Shown here in pieces: positions 21,224-30,200 of a stretch of 64,000 nucleotides of DNA. The stretch lies in NCBI GenBank assembly GCA_040285825.1, contig JAUPSS010000003.1:806001-870000 (forward strand), written 5' to 3'. The stretch is from Eukaryota sp. TZLM1-RC. Its lineage: Eukaryota > Metamonada: BaSk clade. Within the stretch, counting starts at the first letter, position 1. Every line of letters starts with the position of its first letter. Under the pieces are notes generated by a model, which had not been told where the DNA came from, did no database searches, and saw only the letters and a list, made by a program, of their open reading frames with translations. Both the position numbers and the translations under genes were made by a program.

Positions 21224-21690
21224 TTACACCGATGTAGAGGGACTGAGTTTTTGAGAAGTGGAAGATTTTCCCCTTGATACCTTTTTCTTTGATCCTTCAT
21301 CAACCTTGGCTCTCTGTAGGTATTCCGGTCTATCTCCAGCTTTTACATGTGCTTCCATCATTTTTACATATTGAACGACTATTTCGATCTCTATTCCACA
21401 AACTTTTGCATGATTTACACATCGTAAGCCCGTGACGAATAGACATCTCATGCGTCTTCTATTGTCATGGATTTCTGCACAATCGAAATGTTTTAACTGT
21501 TTTCTCAGCTTTCTTACAGTTGAAACAGCTCTTGTGTTTTCGTTGTTCCCAGTCTCCAATTCCGATAACTACTTGGCTTGGATCACCAATTACTGATTTG
21601 AAGCACTGAATCATTTTTGCCTCACATCTTGTGCGATTAGTCTCAGCTTGGATGTGTTAATCTAGGGTCAAATTTGTGATAACCACGGAA
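21224..21690 (-). pseudogene. Fanzor-like nuclease relic (family 2)
   Basis: One minus-strand frame reads ETNRTRCEAKMIQCFKSVIG, then VVIGIGDWEQRKH, CFNCKKAEKTVKTFRLC, and HGLTMCKSCKSLWNRDRNS. This is the strand-helix, GDW, zinc-ribbon and RuvC-III (WNRD) order of Fanzor/TnpB nucleases, with the last catalytic Asp kept. The E...TS segment between GDWEQRKH and CFNC is missing, two stops lie in the ribbon, and a frameshift after WNRDRN moves the tail (GDRPEYLQRAKVDEG) into another frame. It is therefore dead. The N-terminal and RuvC-I parts are not recognisable upstream. Confidence 0.65.
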
Positions 21691-22750
21691 TAATTTAGCG
21701 TCAATTCAGTTCAGAGTCACTTTCCAAGGGATGGAGGCGGTTTTGCACCACAGATCTGGTGTCCTTCAACATCTGGTGCTTTCTACCAGGGAGAAACACT
21801 TATCAGTTTCCACATAATGAGTTAAAATTCCATCCTACCACCCTACCAGCAATTGCATCTGTTTCGAGCTTTCGCAAGTGGTTATATTTGACATTAATGG
21901 AGTCAATGTAAGTGAGTAAATGAAATATATTTATTTTCATTATTTAATTTAGTTTTTTAGGGTAATATGAGAATCAGAGACAAAAATAAATAAATAAATA
22001 TAAACTGCAAGTATAGTTATTTGTGAAATGATTTGGATCAGTCACCCTATGTGCAGTATCATTGATTGAGTAGGAATGTATTTACTAATAGAATTCCTAG
22101 TATTTTTAAATGTGACATATTTTGACTCCAAAATGACTTTCATTATTAATTTTTACCGTTCTGTTATTCCATACACAGTCTTCTTCGAGGTAACCTGACT
22201 CATTATAATGATGCAATGGAGAACATGAACCAGAAAATCGAAGAATTCAGCAAGTTTTATCGATTTTTCTACCGTTGTGGTTATCAAACTTCGACAAGTT
22301 TTATTGACAATTGACTTTTACAGTATTGACTTATGGAGCAACAAGAAAACATCTGCGTCAAGAAACCAGTGAGAGATTGTAGTAAGCGAGTATTTTCTAA
22401 CTATAAGACCCCAAGCTTTTTAAGACCTCAGTCAGAGTCTTCAAATCCGACGTATTTTGATCTAAACCGATCATCTGCGGGTGGTTGTGTTTAGAAATGT
22501 GGTTGAAGTCATGGAATTTGACATTTCAAATCAAAAAATTTCGAAATTTCCAACAAAAGCATTGTTTTCTTTATTCTAAAACTGTAATTCACCAAGCAGA
22601 ACCAACAACAAACTCTTCCTAATTGCATCACTATGTGATACTAAGCAAAACTATTGTTATGTATAATTCCTAAATAATTTATGTGATGAATATAGTTCAA
22701 TTGTATTTCAGTAGTTTTTGCTTTGTTTGTTCAAACCAATACATTCACAG
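21691..22750. other. About 1 kb without a recognisable gene
   Basis: AT-rich sequence upstream of the Fanzor-like relic and of the MED22-like gene. No ORF with family motifs, no tRNA-like fold and no terminal repeats were seen. It may hold eroded N-terminal Fanzor sequence beyond recognition. Confidence 0.4.
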
Positions 22751-23098
22751 ATGCAACGACATCATCAATCACAACTACAACATCTTCATGCTAATTGTAA
22801 GCTACTACTTCAACATTGTAGTACCATCTTAGAATCGTCAAAACTTGTCCATCCAGATATTCATCCCTCAGAATTGAGTACCGATCATTCCTCCAATCTT
22901 CAGCTCAGTACCGCAGCGAATGGCATCACTGTCCAATGTAACGAACTTGCCATGCTTTGCAAGGATGTCCGTAGAGCGCTTCTTACTACCGACAATCAAC
23001 GTGTTACTGAAATGAAGGTAGACAAGAGGCAGCACATTTTGGCAGAGAGCAGCTCTACTGATCTCGATATTCAGGAACTTCAACAGTTATTGCTTTAA
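22751..23098 (+). CDS. Mediator subunit 22-like protein
   Basis: A 115-residue protein from ATG 22751; the frame is open 33 bases further up. The C-terminal half (NLQLSTAANGITVQCNELA, then MLCKDVRRALLTTDNQRVTE) resembles the MED22/Surf5 pattern of a long helix followed by a leucine-rich segment and an L..ND..SVNE-like turn. An acidic end, DIQELQQLLL, follows. The N-terminus is His/Gln-rich. MED22 is a small helical head-module subunit of Mediator, usually 120-200 residues. The bases just before the ATG read CACAG, so an upstream exon is possible. It could also be another small coiled-coil protein. Confidence 0.45.
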   Translation: MQRHHQSQLQHLHANCKLLLQHCSTILESSKLVHPDIHPSELSTDHSSNLQLSTAANGITVQCNELAMLCKDVRRALLTTDNQRVTEMKVDKRQHILAESSSTDLDIQELQQLLL

Positions 23099-23446
23099 AT
23101 TTTCTAGATTTAAATTTAAAGATTTCAGCTTGGTTTCTGTTTTCAGAACCATTTCTGTGCCAATTGGGTTTATTGAGGTCTATTACAGTTTTCTACTAAA
23201 GCTGGTGTTTAGAGTGAGCCTATTTATGTCTCTTATAGTATCAAAAAATATTATATTAATCTTTTAGTATCAAAAAATAAATATTCAATTGTTGCACAAT
23301 CCTTGGGGTATCACTGTTGATAGCATAACAAGCGTCAAATCCAGTGTTGTGACCATCAACGTTAGGCATCACTATTAGCGCAACCTATATGAATCAAATC
23401 TCAAGAATTTACTTCACTGTCTTTCTTGTAGAAGTTAATCTAAAAT
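23099..23446. other. Intergenic, no gene seen
   Basis: About 350 bp between the MED22-like stop and the LRR gene. A short repeated phrase (TTAGTATCAAAAAATA-like) occurs near 23235-23280. Nothing else can be supported. Confidence 0.4.
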
Positions 23447-24088
23447 ATGCAATGGTACATGACAGTATCATTGTACAAAGTTATTGATTGGAGAAATAAC
23501 CACACTGATTACGCAATGCCACGTCATCAACCATATTTGAAAACAAAGCATGATTACTTATCATCACCCAAAATGTCACCCAAGATATCTTATGCGGAAG
23601 AGTATCTTGAAGATGCAGATTTTGTCAAAATCTGTGAAGAACTCAAGTCACAACAAGATATAACCGAGCTCAATCTGGAAGATAACTGTATTACTCGTCT
23701 CAAACCATTGGCTGATGTAATCGGTGAACTTCCTAACCTTAAGAAGCTTAATGTGTCTCAGAATGAATTAAACCAAACCTATTTGAAAAAGGACCTAACA
23801 CTACTACTGTCTAATACCAATTCACTTCAAGAACTTGAAGTTAGATCTTGTGATTTGGAGGAAGCCTCTGCTATTTCCATTTGTGAAGCTCTTTGCAAAT
23901 CAAAAACTTTAATCATGATCGATCTCTCTGATAATCGTCTCGGGGATGAAATGGCATTTTGTCTGCAGCAAAAGGTTTTCCCTTCAAACCAAACATTACA
24001 AAGAGTTTATTTGCAAGATTGTGAGGTTACTGATGTAGGACGTAACGCTTTGAATCAATATCTTGCAATGATGAGAGTTTTATGTTAG
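23447..24088 (+). CDS. Leucine-rich-repeat protein (RNase-inhibitor type)
   Basis: A 213-residue protein. After about 60 variable residues it contains at least five LRR units: ITELNLEDNCITRL, LKKLNVSQNELNQ, LQELEVRSCDLEE, LIMIDLSDNRLGD and LQRVYLQDCEVTD. The 28-29-residue spacing with helical backs (ICEALCKSK, CLQQKVFPSN) is the RNase-inhibitor/RanGAP type. No transmembrane, kinase or F-box part is present. Similar short LRR proteins are common in flagellar proteomes, but I see nothing that fixes a role. The ATG at 23447 is the first; MPRHQPY at about 23516 is a possible later start. Confidence 0.7.
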   Translation: MQWYMTVSLYKVIDWRNNHTDYAMPRHQPYLKTKHDYLSSPKMSPKISYAEEYLEDADFVKICEELKSQQDITELNLEDNCITRLKPLADVIGELPNLKKLNVSQNELNQTYLKKDLTLLLSNTNSLQELEVRSCDLEEASAISICEALCKSKTLIMIDLSDNRLGDEMAFCLQQKVFPSNQTLQRVYLQDCEVTDVGRNALNQYLAMMRVLC

Positions 24089-24195
24089 TGTTTGTCTAGT
24101 AATTAATATACATATTATACAACAAAATTAAATAAACCTATAAAAGAATTGATAACTCTTTCCAATTTCAAACTTCAACAACCACACAGTTGGGA

Positions 24196-24881
24196 TTAAA
24201 CTGTATCTATTTCTCCATTGACTTCTCCTGCCAGATTGAGTTTATTGTGCCTGATGTTGTGATATTCCGACACATTCCGTTCATCAAAATAGTTAATTCC
24301 CAAATTTGAAGCCAGAAGTTGACCAGCTTTGCGCAGGGATTTCTTACGTCTTGTCGTTCCTGTAATCATACGACCTTCAACATCTTTACCATTAAATATA
24401 AGATAATAGTAGTGGCCAGATGTACCTTCTGTTCGACGTAATCGAACGTAAATGTTGTGTAAAGGCACGGCTTTCAGACTGGACTTTTGCATTCGAAAAA
24501 AACAAGCTCCTTTCTGTCCATCAATGATGTAAACTCTGGGATCTTTGAAACTCCATATGACAATAAACGAGGCAATAAAGGCTACAACTGCGTAAAGAAA
24601 GTATGCCTAAAGTGAGAGAAACAAAAAAGATACATTCTGAATGTCTCTACTGAGTGAGCCTATATTGGCAACAATGTAGTACAAAGATGATAAGCCAATG
24701 CCAAGAAATACATAAACACGATGATATGTAAAATAAAGAACAAACTCGGAGATAAGATGATGAGTAAGGACATACTATCATCTCCAACACGTGTGAAGGG
24801 GTAGTATGGGTTATCTGAAAGACGTGATTCTATAACTGTAATCGCTCTATCGGTGAGTTTAAAATCTGTGAAGACCCCCAT
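24196..24881 (-). CDS. TMEM249-like CatSper-associated membrane protein
   Basis: Exon-like parts lie at about 24690-24881 (start ATG 24879-24881) and 24196-24607. Features in order are SDNPYYPF near the N-terminus, a hydrophobic hairpin (LFFILHIIVFMYFLALAYHL and YFLYAVVAFIASFIVIW), then a soluble domain with IYVRLRRTEG, YYYLIFNGKDVEG, LASNLGINYFDERN and YHNIRHNKLN. The same sequence of features (FYPF, two membrane helices, VYVRL, NINYFD, H.VRH) is found in TMEM249, a subunit of the CatSper flagellar calcium channel. Between the halves there is an in-frame TAG at 24660-24662 and a TTTAG acceptor before GCATAC. An intron is likely, but no phase-0 GT donor removes the stop cleanly, so the join is unresolved or the allele is damaged. 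Confidence 0.65.
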
Positions 24882-24942
24882 AATACTGTCTATTGGAAAG
24901 TGATACCACAAGTGTGATGAACAGAAAATTGCCAGCATTTAA
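24882..24942. promoter_or_regulatory. Shared divergent intergenic region (TMEM249-like / small acidic protein)
   Basis: Only 61 bp lie between the two start codons on opposite strands. A common promoter is inferred from spacing; no motif is assigned. Confidence 0.3.
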
Positions 24943-25346
24943 AATGTCTTCTTCAGAAGCCTCACAGAATCAAGAAGGCTCACAACAGTCTCACGCATCT
25001 CCCGAAGCGGAAGCAGATGACACTGCTTCTGACCATGAAACATCAGGGTTCTTTGTTCCACAGCTTTATGGTGTGTATGATCCTTTCCACCAATCTCAGA
25101 GTTCTGGTCCCGCCTTAGTACACTTGTTGGGAATACCTTAACTGAGGTACAGTATGGCTTATCTTATCTTATTGTAGGGAAATCGAGAGCGAATACACAT
25201 CATGCGTAGATCAGTTAAACAACCTCAAAGGAGACTACACAAACGCTATCCACGAAATACACGAGGAAAAAGAACATATAGCCACAGCCCTACAAAGTCT
25301 TGTTTCGTCTGCCTCTGCTGTGCTTGGCTTTGGTTCTTCTGGTTAA
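24943..25346 (+). CDS. Small acidic hypothetical protein, probably spliced
   Basis: The first part, from ATG 24943, encodes a Ser/Glu-rich start (SSSEASQNQEGSQQSHAS), then FFVPQLYGVYDPFHQSQS. A second open part, in another frame, begins near 25180 and encodes a helical, coiled-coil-prone segment (VDQLNNLKGDYTNAIHEIHE) ending at TAA 25344-25346. The first frame stops at about 25141, so an intron must join them. TTATTGTAG at about 25170-25178 looks like a 3' splice site, but its phase does not match the obvious GTACAC donor. The exact junction is unresolved. I do not recognise the family. The shared promoter with the TMEM249-like gene hints at a flagellar role, no more. Confidence 0.5.
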
Positions 25347-25443
25347 CAATATTTGATCGGTATTTAATTTTGGGTTAAAAATGTACTGTAGCTAGTTTTT
25401 TGAAAATATTGTTTTTACAGACATTGTTATTGTTGTTGATGTA

Positions 25444-26316
25444 TTAAAAATAATTACTTGAATTTTTATTTGAATTGTGAGATTGTGCCTGTTTCTTAAT
25501 CTTCTCCAATATCGACAATGCTGATGCACTGATAACAGGCTTCTTTTCAACAGGTTCCTCATCATCCTCTGAATCAGAATCTTCTGCTACAATCTCTTGA
25601 GTTTCCCTCCATCTGGCAACAACATCTGACCAGTGCTGATGGCGAGTACAGTGTGGGCAATGGGCAACAGTTGTTGGAATAAGTTTTGGAGTGTTTTCCT
25701 TCTTCAAGAACCAAGAAGCTAGACAAGTAATGTGGACAGACATTCCACAATCATGAAACCCGCAACCTGTGGCCAATGCACCACAAGGATCGAGACAAAT
25801 GACGCAGTTATGAGAAGCCTGAGGCAGAAATCCTAGTGTTGGGCGTTCTGGAGCATATCGCTTTCCTTTTAGAATTACGGATTTAATTACAATTCGAGAA
25901 GGGAACGAAGGTAGGAGAGTTTCATAAGAAGGATCACAAAGACTTATGTTGAGAGGCATTGTGTTCCATGGTGAACACTCTGAAAGCATCTTCTGCAAAA
26001 CGGCTAGTTTGTATCTAATTAAATGTCGTCTGCCTTGTTTTTTAATGTTCTGAGCATATTTTCTTAATAGTCTGGAATGTGTGGGATGTTGCCATGCATA
26101 TTCGAACTGAAGTGCAGAAATTTTGTCAGCGAATCCAGAGACATAGAGAACAAACTTCCAGGGTCGTTTGTAAGAGGTTTTTCGAGCACCTCCAGCTATT
26201 TCACCGTTATGTTGACGTATGCGATGATTTGGATCATTAGTATAACCAACGTAAGCATGATCTTTGTAGTCAGAATTACATGAAACAAGCAAGTATACAC
26301 AGCAGAAAGAGGTCAT
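25444..26316 (-). CDS. SLX1: SLX1 structure-specific endonuclease subunit
   Basis: A 290-residue protein with the two SLX1 domains. The N-terminal GIY-YIG nuclease spans about residues 5-85: VYLL, YVGYTNDP (22-29), HRIRQHNGEIAGGARKT with the catalytic Arg, and the metal-binding Glu72 in QFEYAWQHP. The C-terminal PHD/RING-type zinc domain is at about 170-222 (CVICLDPC...GCGFHDCGMSVHITCLASWFL...CPHC). SLX1 with its scaffold SLX4 cuts branched DNA such as 5' flaps and Holliday junctions in the nucleus. Length matches the family (275-310). An acidic stretch, EDSDSEDDEEP, follows the zinc domain. The gene is intact, single-exon, with ATG at 26314-26316. Confidence 0.93.
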   Translation of the reverse strand: MTSFCCVYLLVSCNSDYKDHAYVGYTNDPNHRIRQHNGEIAGGARKTSYKRPWKFVLYVSGFADKISALQFEYAWQHPTHSRLLRKYAQNIKKQGRRHLIRYKLAVLQKMLSECSPWNTMPLNISLCDPSYETLLPSFPSRIVIKSVILKGKRYAPERPTLGFLPQASHNCVICLDPCGALATGCGFHDCGMSVHITCLASWFLKKENTPKLIPTTVAHCPHCTRHQHWSDVVARWRETQEIVAEDSDSEDDEEPVEKKPVISASALSILEKIKKQAQSHNSNKNSSNYF

Positions 26317-26339
26317 TTATAAAGAAGTTGTATATAACA

Positions 26340-26770
26340 ATGGAATAAGTGTCCTTTACCTCTAATGTTGAGGGACCAAAGTTTATTTTGAGAAGATTTT
26401 CTCTCTAATACCTTTTTTGTAGAAATTTTATCAACAGTGGCTCTCTGCAGGTAGACTGGTGTATCACCTCCATTTACTTGTGCTTCCATTTCCGCCAACA
26501 TATTTAATGAAGGATTTCGATTTCTATTCCATGAACTTTCGCATGAATTTCGTTATTGCCCAAATTCAATGAGTAATCAAATCCTTGGGAAATATTGATT
26601 TCGTGAGCTACTTCACCTGTGAATAAACTTATTGTTCTTTCAGTCGTTAGATTAATTTTACTTCTGTTTAGATCCATCCTTTGTTGTTGAGCTTCGTATA
26701 GTTCATAATTGGATGTATCAATTGCCCTTTCAGTAGACCTATGTATTGTGATCAAAATGTTTTTACGAAT
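26340..26770 (-). pseudogene. Fanzor-like nuclease relic (family 2)
   Basis: The minus strand in one frame gives SSWNRNRNPSLNM followed by LAEMEAQVNGGDTPVYLQRA and TVDKISTKK. This matches the family 2 tail at 21.2 kb, with the catalytic RuvC-III Asp changed to Asn. Upstream, in another frame, VAHEINISQGFDYSLN aligns with THEMSIRHGLTMC of the other copy, so the zinc ribbon has lost its cysteines. Only the C-terminal 130 or so codons are recognisable. It lies directly upstream of SLX1. Confidence 0.55.
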
Positions 26771-27400
26771 TTCTTGTCCCTTATTCTTTTAAAGTTGGTA
26801 GTTTCAGACCTATCTATGTTGGTTCCGAGTGTGCCTAAAATGAAATTATTTAAAATCTTTGAGGTCCAATAGCTTCAATCATTTTCGAATCTCTGATGAC
26901 ACTTTGTAGACTGTTTTTAGAGTCATCTTGAGGGTTATATTTAACAATTTACATGAATTCGTCATTGTTGTCATTGATAGTTAAATCAATATTCTTCAAA
27001 CAATTAACTGCAACCGCAGTTTTTTTGCGATAAGAAAAATCAGAAAAGGGATCATTGTCTTGGACTTTTCAGCGATTTTAAAAATATTGTTGATCTGTAC
27101 TCTCCCGTAAAATTTGTGAAAATTGTATATAATTCACGTGGTTCATCAACATTTGCGCAAATACTGTAAGTATCAACAACAAATCGACAAGCAATTAAAG
27201 ACTTTAAGTGTTTGTGATTTAATTCTATTAAATTTGAAAAAAACAGTATTAAATCCATTCACTAGCATAGTTTTTGTCCTTAAAAAGGCCCTCGTTTGTG
27301 AATTTTTGATAATATGTGGAATTTCAAATTTGACAATGTTGAAAACACATATTATATGAAAATTGTAAATTTCTACTATTTTTAAATGAACTTAGCAATT
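26771..27400. other. Intergenic, very AT-rich, no gene seen
   Basis: About 630 bp with only short meaningless frames. By position it could be the eroded N-terminal part of the Fanzor-like relic that follows on the plus strand, but I see no motif. Confidence 0.4.
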
Positions 27401-27419
27401 CATTTTTCACAGGATTGAT

Positions 27420-27908
27420 GATATAAAGTGATAATTTTATCATCAACTGTACAATAATGTTCTTTTCCGTTTGGTGACTTTTGTACAAGATCGCAAAAAA
27501 TAAGGTCTAATTGAATCTGTTCTCCAGTAAAAATACGAGTAACAGTATTTGAAACAACCTAAAAAAATAGTAGATTTACAGTAAAAGATAAAAGGTTCTT
27601 TGAAGGCAAGTATTGGAATAGAGACTTCAACTCTGCCATAAATATATATTCCAAAACAACAGCTGTAATCCAAGGTGAAGCTAGACCATCCATTTTTCAG
27701 AGACCAAAAACTCAAACAAAAGATTTCGAAAAAGGTCCATCTACTTCACAAGGTGATCAGGAGAAGAAAACTGTTGAGAAAGACCAAAAACCGAGAAGAA
27801 GTGGTATATGTGGCGGAGAACGCCACAACGGAAGAAACTGTCCATCACAAGTTTCTGAAACAAGCACATCATCATTGGGTGCTAAAAGAAGACAAGGAGA
27901 AAGTTAAA
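27420..27908 (+). pseudogene. Fanzor-like nuclease relic with intact RuvC-III motif (family 3)
   Basis: The plus-strand frame from about 27560 to the TAA at 27906-27908 reads KYWNRDFNSAINIYSK, then EARPSIFQRP. This is the RuvC-III end of a Fanzor-type nuclease with the catalytic Asp kept. It then continues for some 75 residues into a charged region ending with the zinc-knuckle-like CGGERHNGRNC. Upstream, CSPVKIRVTVFETT may be a remnant of the first zinc-ribbon half, separated by a stop. The rest of the nuclease is not recognisable, so it is probably a truncated pseudogene. Confidence 0.55.
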
Positions 27909-28063
27909 AGAAAGTAGTCAAGAAGATCTCTGTAGAAGAAGTTGAACGGTCCAACTTAAACGATGTGGCTGCCCAATAGTAGAAAAATAATAGTGCTAAT
28001 GTAAGTTTGGACCAAACCGTTCAGTAAACAAAATTTTTGGATTTTGTTGATTTTGGATTCTGA

Positions 28064-29779
28064 ATGAATGTTGATGTTCTCTCCCAAGGCCTACAGGGCT
28101 TCAATTATGTTGATTCTGTGACCTCTGGTTACTCCCTTGATGTGAAGATTGTTTCTTCGACGTTTACAGACTATCTTTACATTTACACAAAGCCACTTTT
28201 CACATGTGTCTCCGATAACAAATCACTTGAACATTCTATCAACCTTCAACTATCAACTACTTTTAACACATCCGACATTTCCCAACAAGATGCTGTCTCT
28301 GTTGTCAATGTCATTGGCGAAGCAATTGCAAACTATGTTGGGGAGGCCTTTGAACCTTTTGCTCCTTCCGACCAAGAATTATTTTCGTCCTTTGAAATTG
28401 TTGATTGTGACACTTTCACTGAGTTTCCCAGTGATGACGATTTTGATGGTGATTCTGATTTCCAAACCTCAAACAGCACTCAACATCTTGACTTTGTTCC
28501 ACACCTTAAGCTTTTACATTATCAATATTTCTTGCCAAAAGAATACTTTAAAGATACGATTTCTCTAACTTTAAAGCTACCTTTAAATCAGTATCTTTCA
28601 ACCATTCAAATAAAAATTTATCATTTATCAACCGTAATGGACGTTGCTCTAAAACTCCCAGTATCTACTTTTGCGCCGTCATTACCAGAAGTGAATTTCT
28701 TGACTCAACAATGTTCAGTCACTCGTATCATGGCTAGGAGACTCACAACTGAGGTTCGTGCTCTCTATAAACAGTTCAAACTATGCAGTGATTTTTTTTC
28801 AAATATTGAAACCTGTGTCAAGAATTCATTTTTACATTTATCTGATAAGTGTGCAGTTTGTGACGACTTGCTTTCCAATTATGGTATTTGTCCTAGCAGC
28901 AAACTCACTTATTGCGATAAATCCACCTGCTGCTTCTCATTCACAGATCTTGGAGTAGGCTATAACCTTCTTGATGATGTTCTTCGGAATCAATTGAGTG
29001 TTGAATTGTTATTAAACTTTGCGCTTAATACAGTAAATTCTAGAGATAAGGAAAGATTATTTGATAGTTGTCCTTCTGATTTCTTGGATATTAATAAGAG
29101 GCCAGACTACAAAGATATTTATCAACATCTTCAATCAATTCCCCCCATCTCGTCACTTTCTTCTGCAGAATCAGAACTAGATCTACGTACAACCCTTGGA
29201 ACCAAGTCGTTTAGGTTACTGAGGTGGGTCATCTCCACTAATCGATCACTGATTCTTTCAATTCCTTCAAACAGTCGTTATTATCATAGTTCACTTCAAG
29301 GTACTCAGTTTTTAGTTTCAGGGGTTAATCCAAAAAGAGAGGTTGAATTTCAAAATCTTTGTTCTCAATTTGGTTTCATATGGGCTTACCATGGTTCATG
29401 TCCTTTTAACTGGTGGAGAATAATTGGAAAGAATGAAGCCATTATCAACATGAGCGGTACCTCTGGCCAGCTTCACGGGTCAGCCCATGGTCCTGGGGTT
29501 TATACTTCAATCACCCCTAGCACAGCATTGAGTTATGGACGGTCCTTTGTTACTAGGAATGAAGCTTTGCCTTCTGGGGATGCTATATTAGTATGTCAAA
29601 TAGCAAAGGTTTGTGGTTATGAACAGTGGATGAGAAACAATCGGCATTATATAGTGGTGCCTCAAACAAGGTATGTTTTACCACGGTACTTTGTAATTAA
29701 TGCAAATAGTCATGGTTCTGTCAATGGCGTAGTTCCAAGCTGTTTTACTTCAGAAGAATTGTTATCAGAATTGCTTTGA
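28064..29779 (+). CDS. PARP6/PARP8-type mono-ADP-ribosyltransferase
   Basis: A 571-residue protein. An acidic middle region (SDDDFDGDSDFQ) precedes a Cys-rich segment (CAVCDDLLSNYGICPS...YCDKSTCCFSFTDLGVG) that matches the PARP6/8 block just before the catalytic domain. The C-terminal ART fold shows AYHGSCPFNWWRIIGKN (His of the H-Y-phi triad), LHGSAHGPGVYTSITPSTALSYG (Tyr), and VLPRYFVINA, where the third triad residue is hydrophobic instead of Glu. That suggests mono- rather than poly-ADP-ribosylation, as in PARP6/8. No WWE, macro or zinc-finger PARP1 domains are present. The ATG at 28064 is the first in frame. The gene is complete and intronless. Confidence 0.88.
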   Translation: MNVDVLSQGLQGFNYVDSVTSGYSLDVKIVSSTFTDYLYIYTKPLFTCVSDNKSLEHSINLQLSTTFNTSDISQQDAVSVVNVIGEAIANYVGEAFEPFAPSDQELFSSFEIVDCDTFTEFPSDDDFDGDSDFQTSNSTQHLDFVPHLKLLHYQYFLPKEYFKDTISLTLKLPLNQYLSTIQIKIYHLSTVMDVALKLPVSTFAPSLPEVNFLTQQCSVTRIMARRLTTEVRALYKQFKLCSDFFSNIETCVKNSFLHLSDKCAVCDDLLSNYGICPSSKLTYCDKSTCCFSFTDLGVGYNLLDDVLRNQLSVELLLNFALNTVNSRDKERLFDSCPSDFLDINKRPDYKDIYQHLQSIPPISSLSSAESELDLRTTLGTKSFRLLRWVISTNRSLILSIPSNSRYYHSSLQGTQFLVSGVNPKREVEFQNLCSQFGFIWAYHGSCPFNWWRIIGKNEAIINMSGTSGQLHGSAHGPGVYTSITPSTALSYGRSFVTRNEALPSGDAILVCQIAKVCGYEQWMRNNRHYIVVPQTRYVLPRYFVINANSHGSVNGVVPSCFTSEELLSELL

Positions 29780-30200
29780 ATTGTTTTAAATTTGCACAGC
29801 AATTCTTAATACACTATTTATTGAATTCTAAGTTTTTGCTTATTTTGAGAGTTGAAGTTACTCTTGGTTTTGGAGTTGCTTCTCTCAAAAACCTAATTGG
29901 ATGGAAGTAAATTTCATTTTATTTCCCACAACAAATAAAATTCATCAAAACAAAAAGTTATTTATTTTTACCCTAAATAAAAATGTTGGACAAAAAAATT
30001 GTAGTTAATTCAAGACAATTCAACTAAAAACTTAAATTGATCTGAACCAAGCATTCCATAAAGCAAATAGAGCTGAAAACATTTCAAATGTTCAATATCC
30101 TAATCACCAATGCTTCCCATTTGATCATCACCAATGATCAAACAAAATAATTCCTTGCATTTTAAAAAAAACCAATAAAAAGTGTCAATTCTTCTTAAAC
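29780..30200. other. Intergenic, no gene seen
   Basis: About 420 bp between converging 3' ends, AT-rich with A- and T-runs. Nothing beyond likely 3' UTRs. Confidence 0.5.

Noticed and set aside
21224-26755. A shared novel domain reading GIEIEI...GDRPEYLQRA in two ORFs
   Set aside because: The adjacent frame of the same bases reads WNRDRN/WNRNRN with zinc-ribbon cysteines, the Fanzor RuvC-III end. The GIEIEI reading is a frameshift artefact.
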